NCBI GenBank assembly: GCA_938020505.1
Contig: CALIHR010000055.1
Coordinates: forward strand, 1-64,000
Origin: an uncultured Actinobaculum sp.
GTDB lineage: Bacteria; Actinomycetota; Actinomycetes; Actinomycetales; Actinomycetaceae
Length of the DNA: 64,000 bases
Direction of reading: 5' to 3'
Shown here: positions 26,529-34,733 of the stretch, piece by piece
How positions within the stretch are numbered: the stretch's first letter is position 1
How the letters are laid out: every line of letters starts with the position of its first letter
The notes under the pieces: model-generated
The model's database searches: none
Seen by the model: the letters and a program-made list of their open reading frames with translations, nothing else
What the model was told of the DNA's origin: nothing
Translations under genes and position numbers: made by a program

Positions 26529-28166
26529 ATGACGAACACCCGCACCCCCAGCGACATCGACGCGCTCGCGAACAAGTACTTTCACGCAGACCTCGCTTTG
26601 TCTCCCGAAGCTGCCACCGTCGTGGGCACCGACGACGCCGACCACGGCGCCCTTTCAGACTATTCTCCCGCCGGCGTGGACGAGCAGCGCAGCTTGATAT
26701 CCGGCACCCTCGCCAAGCTCAACTCCCTCCCGATCACCGACGACGTCGATCGGATCACCGTGGCGGCGATGAACGAACGCCTCGGGCTGGAGCTCGAGCT
26801 CATCGACTCCGGCGAGAGGTGCGGCGAGATCAACGTCATCTCTTCGCCCATCCAGGGCGTCCGCGACATCTTCGACCTGATGCCCACCGAGACCGAGGCC
26901 GACTGGGACAACATCAACCGCCGCCTCGGCGTCGTCGCCGAAGCCCTCGAAGGCTACAAGGAATCCCTGCGGCGGCGAATCGCCTCCGGGCCGGCGATCC
27001 CGGCGCGCCAGATCGAGAGGTGCGCGGAGCAGTGCGAAGGCGCCGCCGGCTCGGCCTCCCCCTTCCTCCATCTGGTGAGCAAGAGGCCCGAAGTCGCCGC
27101 GAACGCCGACTCGGCGCGCGTGGCCTATGGCCAGCTCGCGGAGTTCCTGCGGCAGACGGCATTGCCGACGGCGGTGGAGGAAGACGCCGTGGGCCGCGAG
27201 CGCTACAGCCTCTTCTCGCGCCACTTCCTGGGCGCGGACATCGACCTCGACGAGACCTATGAGTGGGGGAAGGCCGAGCTCGCGGGGATCGTCGCGGAGC
27301 AGGAGAGGATAGCGCGCGAGCTGTACGGCCCCGGCGTCGGCGTGCGCGAGGCGATGGAGAGGCTCGATTCGGACCCCAAGCGCAAGCTGTGCGGCGTCGA
27401 AGCCCTGCAAAAGTGGATGCAGGAGACGGCGGACGCCTCGGTTGACGCGATGTCCCAGCATTTCGACATTCCCGAGCCGCTGCGCACGATCGAGTGCTGC
27501 CTGGCGCCGTCGGGGACCGGAATCATCTACTACACGGGGCCGACGGGCGATTTCTCACGACCGGGCCGCATGTGGTGGTCCGTGCCCTCCGGTGTCACGG
27601 AGTTCGCGACCTGGAAGGAGAAGACCACCGTCTACCACGAGGGCGTTCCCGGCCACCACCTTCAGATCGGGCTCGCGACGTACATGCGCGATTCGCTCAA
27701 CGACTGGCGTCGCAGCGGATGCTGGGTGTCGGGCCACGGCGAGGGCTGGGCCCTTTACGCCGAGCAGCTCATGGCCGAGCTCGGGTACATGGACGAGCTG
27801 GGCGACCGCATGGGCGTGCTCGACTCGATGCGGCTGCGCACCTCGCGCGTGGTGGTGGATCTCGGCGTCCACCTGCGCAAGGACGCCGGCCCGTGGGGCG
27901 AGGGCGCGTGGGACGCCGATTCGGCCTGGCGCTTCCTGCGGGAGAACGTCGCCAGCGACGACGCCTTCCTGCGCTTCGAGCTCAACCGCTACCTGGGGTG
28001 GCCGGGGCAGGCGCCGTCGTACAAGATCGGCCAGCGCATCTGGACGCAGCTTCGCGAGGAGGCCCGGGCGAAGGAGGGCGCGGACTTCGACCTCAAGGCA
28101 TGGCACAACAGGGCCCTGTCGATCGGCTCGGTGGGACTGGACGTTCTGCGCGAGGCCTTGGCGTGA
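26529..28166 (+). CDS. DUF885 family protein, probable zinc metallopeptidase
   Basis: 545 aa cytosolic protein. The centre carries TTVYHEGVPGHHLQIG (about residue 362), the HExxxHH-type motif of the DUF885 family, and later GHGEGWALYAEQLM with a probable third ligand. N-terminal phrases such as YFHADLALSPEAATVVG and INVISSPIQGVRDIFDLMP (fragment) are typical of the family. Such proteins are related to peptidases, but their substrates are mostly unknown. The ATG is supported by a -10 box six bases upstream. Its stop overlaps the GTG of the Maf-Nudix gene (GTGA), so the two are co-translated. Confidence 0.9.
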   Translation: MTNTRTPSDIDALANKYFHADLALSPEAATVVGTDDADHGALSDYSPAGVDEQRSLISGTLAKLNSLPITDDVDRITVAAMNERLGLELELIDSGERCGEINVISSPIQGVRDIFDLMPTETEADWDNINRRLGVVAEALEGYKESLRRRIASGPAIPARQIERCAEQCEGAAGSASPFLHLVSKRPEVAANADSARVAYGQLAEFLRQTALPTAVEEDAVGRERYSLFSRHFLGADIDLDETYEWGKAELAGIVAEQERIARELYGPGVGVREAMERLDSDPKRKLCGVEALQKWMQETADASVDAMSQHFDIPEPLRTIECCLAPSGTGIIYYTGPTGDFSRPGRMWWSVPSGVTEFATWKEKTTVYHEGVPGHHLQIGLATYMRDSLNDWRRSGCWVSGHGEGWALYAEQLMAELGYMDELGDRMGVLDSMRLRTSRVVVDLGVHLRKDAGPWGEGAWDADSAWRFLRENVASDDAFLRFELNRYLGWPGQAPSYKIGQRIWTQLREEARAKEGADFDLKAWHNRALSIGSVGLDVLREALA

Positions 28167-29566
28167 GCGGTTCCTCTCGGGAGCATGCGGGCGAAGCCGG
28201 GCCTGCCGGCGATACCGGGCATGGCCTAGCGGGCGAAGCCGGGCGCAGCCGTTTTGTCGATCTTTCCGGCGATGCGGATGGCGCCCACTCGCCGCGGAAG
28301 ACGCGGACGCGAGGCGGCAGGCTCGGCCTGACGGGCAACGGACGGCTCCGGCTGGCTCTGGCGAGCAAGTCGCCCGCGCGGCTGGCCACGCTGCGGGCCG
28401 CGGGTTTCGACCCGCTCGTCCAGGTCTCCGACGTCGACGAAGAAGCCCTCCTCGAATCGGTCCGCGGCGGGCCGACGCAGAAGGTCCTCGCCCTCGCGAC
28501 GGCGAAGGCCCGGGCGGTGGCGAATGACGCGCGCGAGGCGGCGGGGGCCGACATCGTGGTCGGCTGCGATTCGATGTTCGAGTTCGACGGCGAGGCAGTC
28601 GGCAAGCCCGGCAGCCCCGAAGCGGCGCGGGAGCGCATTGCGCGCATGGCCGGGCGCAGCGGAGTCCTCCACACGGGCCACCAGATCGTCCATCTGGAGA
28701 GCGGGGCGTCGCTGGGGGCGGTTTCCCACGCCGTCGTCCATTTCGCGCCGATGACCGACGCCGAAGTCGAGGCATACGTCGCCACCGAGGAGCCGCTGCA
28801 CGTGGCGGGCGCCTTCACCGTGGACGGGCTGGGCGGGCCGTTTGTCGAGAGGGTCGACGGCGACTATCACGGCGTGGTCGGCATCTCGCTGCCGCTGCTG
28901 CGCGCCATGCTGGCGAACTGGGGCGTCTCGATCACCCGGCTGTGGCAGCCGCCGGTCAAGTTGGCGGTCAATACGGATGACGAAGCCGACGGCAAATCCG
29001 CCCCGGCGGGCACAGCGGATGCCTCTGCATCCGGCGGCTCTGCTGCCGGCAAGCCACACAGCGGCAGACGCCGAAAAGGCGCGGACGGTTTCATTTTGTG
29101 CCCCTGCGGGTCCGAACACTGGGGCTTGGCGGGCGCCGCGGGGATCCTTGCCTTCCGCGAGCGCGAATCGATCGAGGTGCTCGTGCAGCTGCGCGCCGAA
29201 TGGTCGCATTCGGGCGGAACATGGTCGAACCCGGGCGGGGCGATTGGATGGTCGGAGACCCCGCTGGAGGGCGCGCTGCGCGAATTCGAGGAGGAGACGG
29301 CGATCGGCGCAGGCAGCCTCGATGTGGTCGGCAGCATCGTGCGCGATCACGGCGACTGGCGCTACACGACGTTCGCAGCCCGCTGCGAGACGGCCGAGCC
29401 CGTGCCCAACGACGAATCCCTCGCGCTCGAATGGGCGCCCCTCGACGGTTTGCTGGAGGGCCGCCTCGACCGGCCGGTGCACCCCGCTTTCGCCGAAGAT
29501 CTGCCGCGCCTGGCCGAGGTCATCCCCGGAAATATTTGCACTGAAGACACGAAAGAGTACTTATAG
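28163..29566 (+). CDS. Maf nucleotide pyrophosphatase fused to a Nudix hydrolase
   Basis: 467 aa with two complete enzyme domains. Maf spans about 62-255: LALASKSPARLATLRAAGF, VGCDSMFEFDGEAVGKPGS, HTGHQIVHLESG, ATEEPLHVAGAFTVDGLGG. Nudix spans about 300-455 with a full Nudix box at ~358-381 (G-x5-E-x7-REFEEET: GAIGWSE then REFEEETAIG). Both families hydrolyse non-canonical or damaged nucleoside triphosphates, so the fusion probably guards the nucleotide pool. GTG 28163 overlaps the DUF885 stop as GTGA; the ~60 residues before Maf are low complexity. The last ~10 codons are AT-rich and continue into the foreign SIR2 segment, whose stop overlaps this one by six bases. Confidence 0.9.
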   Translation: MSGSSREHAGEAGPAGDTGHGLAGEAGRSRFVDLSGDADGAHSPRKTRTRGGRLGLTGNGRLRLALASKSPARLATLRAAGFDPLVQVSDVDEEALLESVRGGPTQKVLALATAKARAVANDAREAAGADIVVGCDSMFEFDGEAVGKPGSPEAARERIARMAGRSGVLHTGHQIVHLESGASLGAVSHAVVHFAPMTDAEVEAYVATEEPLHVAGAFTVDGLGGPFVERVDGDYHGVVGISLPLLRAMLANWGVSITRLWQPPVKLAVNTDDEADGKSAPAGTADASASGGSAAGKPHSGRRRKGADGFILCPCGSEHWGLAGAAGILAFRERESIEVLVQLRAEWSHSGGTWSNPGGAIGWSETPLEGALREFEEETAIGAGSLDVVGSIVRDHGDWRYTTFAARCETAEPVPNDESLALEWAPLDGLLEGRLDRPVHPAFAEDLPRLAEVIPGNICTEDTKEYL

Positions 29567-32500
29567 CAATTTAACGTGATAACCTTTATCTTTAATCTCT
29601 TTCAAGAAAGGATCGAGCGCATCTTCATCAATAACTTGCCTTAAATAGTTAACTAAATCGAAAATGCCACTTGCAATATCCAAGTCTTTTATTTTTGTAT
29701 TTTGCATACGTTCAACATAGTGTGAAATCAATTCATCTTTATAGTTGTCAAAAACATCTAAAGGGAAGTTCAAAGGATAAAAACCTTGAAAACCAATATT
29801 GTAACCGCTCAAAAGAGATACTGCATTTGGGATTGCCTCGCCTAGATACGGCACGGCATCAGCCCAACAAGCAAGTTCTTCAATTGTCGAAGTGCGAGGA
29901 ATGCCTTCTAGCCGACGTTCAAGATGCTTGCCGAGCCATTTTCTCCAGACCTTTGCCCCATCAACCTTTTCCTCTCCGAGAAATGACACTACAGCCTTTG
30001 CGAATTCTGGAGCACATTGCCCGCTATTAACAATTGCACTCCGGTTTGCCAGTCTCTCAAGATCTATTTTGCGAACACTAGAGCAGGAAAGAATACTCGC
30101 GACCAATCGATAGTAACGAGGCCAGTGATCCACTTCAATTCCTTCGAGATTCAACCATTGTTTAAAAACAATGGTGAAAAAACCTTCATTAAGTAGACAA
30201 TCATCAAACGCCGAGTCGAATAGATAACCATTCCAAGCATACTTAGACGAATCCCTTTCGAGAAAAATGGGAAAAATAAACTCTCGAACAAATTCTGGAT
30301 CTACAGCATTCAGGAAGCCTAGTTTGCCGGCCAAAATGGGCTGCACGATATTGAGCAAGGCACGAGGCACTGCCAGTAAGGCAGCGAAAGCATTTCGCTC
30401 CTCGGCGGTCAACCCGTGATACTCAAACCTACAATTTCGTCGCCTTCGGGCGGTCTCTTTGACCCAGTACTGGGCAACTAAATCCGGCCGCGATTGCAGG
30501 CGAGGCTTGTAGAAGACCAGAGAGTCATCTTCACCTGGATCCGAACAGTTCTCTTCGTACGTGCACAATAGACTCATCGCAAGCTTTCGCAGTTCTCTGA
30601 CGCTCTCTGTGTCATCGCTTTCCGCTCGCTTCTTAATCTGGCCAAGAAGAAAGTAGCCTATTCGATCCGACCACCTGGGATCCGAGACACAAGACGAAAC
30701 ACGTTCAATCACTTCTACGGACAAACCCTCGTCCATCTCCGCTTCGGTCCAACCGTCGATGATTGCGCCAAACAACGAGACTGCACGCGACTCTCCAATA
30801 CGTTCGGTGTCGTAGACAATATCTCGGGCTACTAAGTATTTCCATAGTCCAATTCCGATGGAAGGTCTCTCCGCAGTCGCCTGTTGGACCAAACGAACCA
30901 GATCATCCCAATCCGGCTCATCAAAGTTCCATTCCGAATAGTCACGCGACAACAAATCGTCAAGAAGAGACTGAACATTTGTCTCGGCCTTGGCCAAAAA
31001 CTCCTCTACAGACATTGGCGGCTTTTCTTCAGCAGGAACACAAGTAGTCCAGAAGTCGGTATCTGGGTGTTCACGAGGCTTGAAGTTGTTTTCAACTTCA
31101 AGTTTGTCCTTCAACATTAAGGCCGCCTCCCACTCAGGAGCATAGATCGTAAGCCACACAAGCAAGTTATACTTGTTGTAAGCGCAATCTCGCTTGGAAA
31201 ACGTCTTGTCCTCTGGAGGAACATGATTCTCTATAGACACAAGAACTTTGTTACGCACTTCTTCTGAAGCGCCTCCGATTGCGGCCTTAAACACTTGATA
31301 CAACTCATGTTTAAGATCGAAATTGAACAGCGCTTCACGAGACAATGCCCATTCAATCTTTTCATCGGCCGCTCGAGACTTATCAACGGACACAAGATGT
31401 AAGGCAAGGCGGCGGAAAAGGGTGCGCCCAAAAGACCACCAACGATCGGGTAGCATGGTGTATCGTCGATCTTGAATAGCTTTCTCTCCGTAATCTCGCA
31501 ATCCGTCAATCACGGCGTCCCATTTTGAACGAAATTGATCTTGTTCGTGCGGTTCAATTCCATGACGTATATAGCTATTCTGTTCAGATCTTTCTTTGCC
31601 ATAATAAGCTTCTAAAAGTTCATAAGCTTCTGCGAGCGCATCTTCTAGAACAACACCGAGGCAAGAGTCGCCTGGATTAGCCAATTCAACAACCTTTTGG
31701 ACGCTCTTCGTCAACAGATACTTATCCACAACCCAACTTACTTCTACGTCAGGGATATCTTTTGGCTTTGTCTCGAACAGCTTATAGATTTCGTCACTTT
31801 CACATTCAGAACCAGACACACAATGCTCTATCTTTAGATACGGTCGGAGAATTGATCGCAAGGTGAAAAGATCTTCAGGCACACCGTCAGCAAGTAGCCA
31901 ACGATATTCACGGAAATTCAGAGTTCGACCAACCACGGATGTGAGCATGAAGGCTTTCCAGCGTCTAGCAGCATCTTTGTCTTTCTCGGCAAGGTCAAGC
32001 ACACTCTGTAATGCCTCTCGATAGAGCGAAACAGACATAGACTGCCCCATCTTTTGCACGGTCTGAAAAGCTGCACCGTGCAGATCTGGTGAGGCTATGA
32101 AGTTCTTGACAAACCAACGGCCAAGTACATCGAAGGCTTCATTGTCTCGAACCGCAAATTCAGGATCAAACAGCCTCTTAAACTCGGGACGCGTTTCCAA
32201 CCAATGCAACCATTCAAGTTTGCTTTCTTCCGAGGCAGAGTCAGTTGCCTCAACAAAACCTTTCGCGGCGTCAACACTGGAAAAGAGCATCGAAAGAAAA
32301 CTATCGTCAGCTTCAGTCAGGTTATCGACACCCGATGAAACGATCCTATCGAAACGATTACGGTAAGCTTCTTCACCTTTAACCAAATTAAGCCAGTTCT
32401 GGAGTGATGGCAGAAGGTTTTCGTAACTACGCCCAAAGGAAATGGTCTTGACATTGAGTCGCTTCCAATCCTGACCTTTAACCTCATCTTCGTGAAGAAA

Positions 32501-33178
32501 AGCATAGAGAGAAGCGTTTGATGGTAAAGCCAACGTCAAATAACGCATGGTCGGATCATTCAAACCATAACCGATAAAAACAACTACATTCTCTTGAAAC
32601 AGCGTTCTGAGAAATCGGGTTGCCCATGCTTCGTACAGATATGCTCTCCCAAGGTCTCTATCCGTAAGGATCAGTTCATTAGAACTTCGCGTCACTGAGC
32701 CATGAAGATGCACCAGCCCTTCCATTTGATCACCGAGCGGAAGAGCCGGGCTATTCCATATATCGGGTATTTTGATTTTTTCGTCTTCTGCGGCCTTTTC
32801 CAAATGCAAGTCAAAGTTTGTAGTGACCACACGGAATCGATTGTAGGCAAATGCTAGTCTTACTATGGTCTTGTGGATATCGTTTGGACGGGAACCCGGT
32901 GGGTCAAGTAGAACCTTCGCCCGTTTGTGAACATTGTAGGGAGGCTTCAAGGATGTCAGCCTGCCAAGGAAAGTGTCGATAGGTTCGCCCTCCCGATAAG
33001 GCGATTCGGCCTCTTCACCCATCTTTTCCGCAAGATCCTTGAATAACGGCAGCTTAGAAGGAGAGGCGCACGAGGCACCTGCCCCGACAAAGAAGACCAC
33101 GCGTCCATCTGCATGTGCATCAATTAGCTCCTGCGGAAGTTCGCTGTAATCAGTAGTCTGCTGCGTTTTCTTTTCCAC
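29561..33178 (-). CDS. SIR2-domain anti-phage protein, defence-associated sirtuin (DSR)-like
   Basis: 1205 aa single-gene defence candidate. The N-terminal SIR2 domain (about 20-260) has the NAD-binding GAGAS at 32-36, TTNFD at 119-123, LVHLHGS with His159, and IGYGLNDP at 202-209; Asn121 and His159 match the catalytic pair of SIR2 NADases. The remaining ~900 residues are mostly helical, without other recognised enzymes, the layout of DSR1/DSR2-type proteins (SIR2 plus long C-terminal sensor, DUF4020 in some). In that family a phage protein binds the sensor and NAD+ is depleted. No partner gene is adjacent. GTG start with GGAG nine bases upstream. Hand-counted lines in the gene give 25-45% GC against 68% in the neighbour: clear transfer. 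Confidence 0.85.
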   Translation of the reverse strand: MEKKTQQTTDYSELPQELIDAHADGRVVFFVGAGASCASPSKLPLFKDLAEKMGEEAESPYREGEPIDTFLGRLTSLKPPYNVHKRAKVLLDPPGSRPNDIHKTIVRLAFAYNRFRVVTTNFDLHLEKAAEDEKIKIPDIWNSPALPLGDQMEGLVHLHGSVTRSSNELILTDRDLGRAYLYEAWATRFLRTLFQENVVVFIGYGLNDPTMRYLTLALPSNASLYAFLHEDEVKGQDWKRLNVKTISFGRSYENLLPSLQNWLNLVKGEEAYRNRFDRIVSSGVDNLTEADDSFLSMLFSSVDAAKGFVEATDSASEESKLEWLHWLETRPEFKRLFDPEFAVRDNEAFDVLGRWFVKNFIASPDLHGAAFQTVQKMGQSMSVSLYREALQSVLDLAEKDKDAARRWKAFMLTSVVGRTLNFREYRWLLADGVPEDLFTLRSILRPYLKIEHCVSGSECESDEIYKLFETKPKDIPDVEVSWVVDKYLLTKSVQKVVELANPGDSCLGVVLEDALAEAYELLEAYYGKERSEQNSYIRHGIEPHEQDQFRSKWDAVIDGLRDYGEKAIQDRRYTMLPDRWWSFGRTLFRRLALHLVSVDKSRAADEKIEWALSREALFNFDLKHELYQVFKAAIGGASEEVRNKVLVSIENHVPPEDKTFSKRDCAYNKYNLLVWLTIYAPEWEAALMLKDKLEVENNFKPREHPDTDFWTTCVPAEEKPPMSVEEFLAKAETNVQSLLDDLLSRDYSEWNFDEPDWDDLVRLVQQATAERPSIGIGLWKYLVARDIVYDTERIGESRAVSLFGAIIDGWTEAEMDEGLSVEVIERVSSCVSDPRWSDRIGYFLLGQIKKRAESDDTESVRELRKLAMSLLCTYEENCSDPGEDDSLVFYKPRLQSRPDLVAQYWVKETARRRRNCRFEYHGLTAEERNAFAALLAVPRALLNIVQPILAGKLGFLNAVDPEFVREFIFPIFLERDSSKYAWNGYLFDSAFDDCLLNEGFFTIVFKQWLNLEGIEVDHWPRYYRLVASILSCSSVRKIDLERLANRSAIVNSGQCAPEFAKAVVSFLGEEKVDGAKVWRKWLGKHLERRLEGIPRTSTIEELACWADAVPYLGEAIPNAVSLLSGYNIGFQGFYPLNFPLDVFDNYKDELISHYVERMQNTKIKDLDIASGIFDLVNYLRQVIDEDALDPFLKEIKDKGYHVKLL

Positions 33179-33380
33179 GTGAGTCAGCTCCGTTTCTCGA
33201 TGTGTCCAGTCACGGTGGATGAGGTGAGCGCAATCCGCCGCACTGAGTTTGTGCCTAAGTCAATGTTCGGTTCATTCTGAGCGAGCCGAGCCATCGCCGC
33301 CCCGGCATCGCACCGATGAACCGCAGGCACAATCATACTCCTTCAAGCGCTTTAGCCCGCCTTTTCCACGGAACTGGCCC

Positions 33381-33436
33381 GTGCACCCGCCTTAGCCAAA
33401 GATCTGCCACGCCTAGCCTTTCCCGACTGCTTCCCA
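33381..33436 (+). pseudogene. Remnant of a Nudix gene 3' end
   Basis: 33381-33418 aligns with 29477-29515 inside the Maf-Nudix gene: 33 of 39 positions match with one single-base gap, by hand alignment. Three of five mismatches are silent, and the encoded words compare as VHPAFAEDLPRLA and VHP-ALAKDLPRLA. The frame then stops at TGA 33434-33436. The gap shifts the frame, so it is not functional. Confidence 0.65.
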
Positions 33437-33679
33437 TGATGTCGCTCATCGGGCGCTTGGGACGCTGGCGGCTGATCCTCGGCGGGATTGCGCAGGCGTG
33501 CATGGCTTCTCCTCGAGGCTCTGGAGCGGCAGGCAAGGTGTGGGCTTGGACCGGCTCAACGGTTCGCCGACGAGGTCTTCTGTCAACTTGTGACCACCAG
33601 GCCGATCGAGTCGACCAACCAATGGAGCCTGCAGCGCCCCCGCCGAAGCATGCGTCACGCCGGTGTGCTGCGCCCCCGA

Positions 33680-33685
33680 TACAAT
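33680..33685 (+). promoter_or_regulatory. -10 box TACAAT, leaderless start of the VOC gene
   Basis: TACAAT is followed by six bases and the ATG at 33692, with no Shine-Dalgarno sequence. Confidence 0.55.
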
Positions 33686-33691
33686 GTCCGC

Positions 33692-34540
33692 ATGGATCAG
33701 TTCATCACCCCCGCTGTCCGGTGTGACGGCACCGCCGCCGAGGCGGCCGAGTTCTACGCCGAGACCTTCCGCGAGGGCTCCGTCGTCGAGCAGGCACCCG
33801 GGCTTGCGGCGACGGTTAGCATCCACGGTTTCAGGCTCTCGCTCATCGACGGCGGCAACCAGTACGCCCCGAACCCGTCGATCAGCTGCATCCTGAACTT
33901 CGACCCGCTTCTGTTCGGCGGCGAGGAACAGGCCCGAACCTACCTTGATGAGCTCTACGAGCGGCTCAGCACCGGCGGCGTCCTCGTGGAGCTGGGCGAG
34001 TACCCCTTCTCGCCGCGCTACGCCTGGGTCCGCGACCGCTTCGGCATGACCTGGCGGCTCATGCTCACCGACCCGGCCGGCGAGCCGCGGCCCTTCGTCC
34101 TCCCCTGCTTCACGTTCGGCGGCGCCAACCGCGCCACCGCCGAGAAGGCCACTGACGCCTGGATCGCCCTGTTCGACGACGCCCACCGCGGGGCGCTCCG
34201 CCGCTACGAGGAAGGCGGGCCGATGGAGGCCGGCACGGTCATGTTCACCGACTTCACCTTGCGCGGCACATGGATGGCGGCCATGGACTCTGGAACCGTC
34301 CACGACTTCACTTTCACACCTGGGGTCTCCATGATCGTCTCGTGCCGGGACCAGGAGGAGATCGACCGCTACTGGGCAGGCCTGTCGGCAGTGCCCGATG
34401 CCGAGCGCTGCGGCTGGTGCGTCGACCGCTGGGGCGTCTCCTGGCAGGTGGTCCCCCGCAACATCGCCGAGCTCATGGCCGACGCGGCCACGCGCGAGCG
34501 GATCCTGCAGATGGGCAAGATCGACCTGGCCAGCCTGTGA
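33692..34540 (+). CDS. VOC superfamily protein, PhnB/3-demethylubiquinone methyltransferase-like, two domains
   Basis: 282 aa with two related halves. The first has MDQFITPAVRCDGTAAEAAEFY, GFRLSLIDGG and WVRDRFGMTWRLML (quoted as fragments); the second has PCFTFGGANRATAEKATDAW, MFTDFTLRGTWMAAMDSG and CVDRWGVSWQVVP. The phrase DRFG(M/V)xWQ in each half is the PhnB-like signature. These proteins belong to the vicinal oxygen chelate fold; most have no assigned reaction and are annotated loosely as glyoxalase-like. The ATG is fixed by a -10 box six bases upstream. It is the first intact gene to the right of the SIR2 insertion. Confidence 0.86.
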   Translation: MDQFITPAVRCDGTAAEAAEFYAETFREGSVVEQAPGLAATVSIHGFRLSLIDGGNQYAPNPSISCILNFDPLLFGGEEQARTYLDELYERLSTGGVLVELGEYPFSPRYAWVRDRFGMTWRLMLTDPAGEPRPFVLPCFTFGGANRATAEKATDAWIALFDDAHRGALRRYEEGGPMEAGTVMFTDFTLRGTWMAAMDSGTVHDFTFTPGVSMIVSCRDQEEIDRYWAGLSAVPDAERCGWCVDRWGVSWQVVPRNIAELMADAATRERILQMGKIDLASL

Positions 34541-34656
34541 GCCGCCGTCGGCCCCCTACCATCTGACTTCGCCCAATCCTCGACGGCATCCGACGCGACG
34601 CGGAATGAGCCAAGTCAGGCCGCAACCTGACCGCCGGTCTTTTCCGCGGGCCCCTT

Positions 34657-34695
34657 CTGACGACTCGCCCCTCCTCTCTGACGACTCGCCCCTCC
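34657..34695 (+). repeat. Direct repeat upstream of dapD
   Basis: CTGACGACTCGCCCCTCC occurs at 34657-34674 and 34678-34695, a 21-base period, ending 26 bases before the dapD -10 box. It could be a regulator site or a simple duplication. Confidence 0.6.
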
Positions 34696-34720
34696 CAGCG
34701 AACGCCTGCCATTCTCTTGG

Positions 34721-34726
34721 TAGGCT
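34721..34726 (+). promoter_or_regulatory. -10 box TAGGCT, leaderless start of dapD
   Basis: TAGGCT ends seven bases before the ATG at 34734; no Shine-Dalgarno sequence. Confidence 0.5.
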
Positions 34727-34733
34727 TGGGCAC

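Larger units (their letters stand above)
33179..33691. other. Right flank of the SIR2 insertion, no intact gene
   Basis: About 510 bases between the SIR2 start and the VOC gene. GC returns to the chromosomal level here. It contains a degenerate copy of the Maf-Nudix 3' end (33381-33436). After 33486 there is a plus-strand frame with coding-like residues (LLLEALERQARC, FADEVFCQLVTTRP) that runs into the VOC gene; it may be another gene remnant, not identified. Confidence 0.45.

Noticed and set aside
29561..33178. SIR2 gene as part of Thoeris, pAgo-SIR2 or SIR2-HerA
   Set aside because: No TIR, Argonaute or HerA gene is adjacent, and the protein is far longer than ThsA.
29400..33700. Prophage or integrative element with its own integrase
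   Set aside because: No integrase, recombinase, phage structural gene or tRNA site is present; only the SIR2 gene differs in composition.
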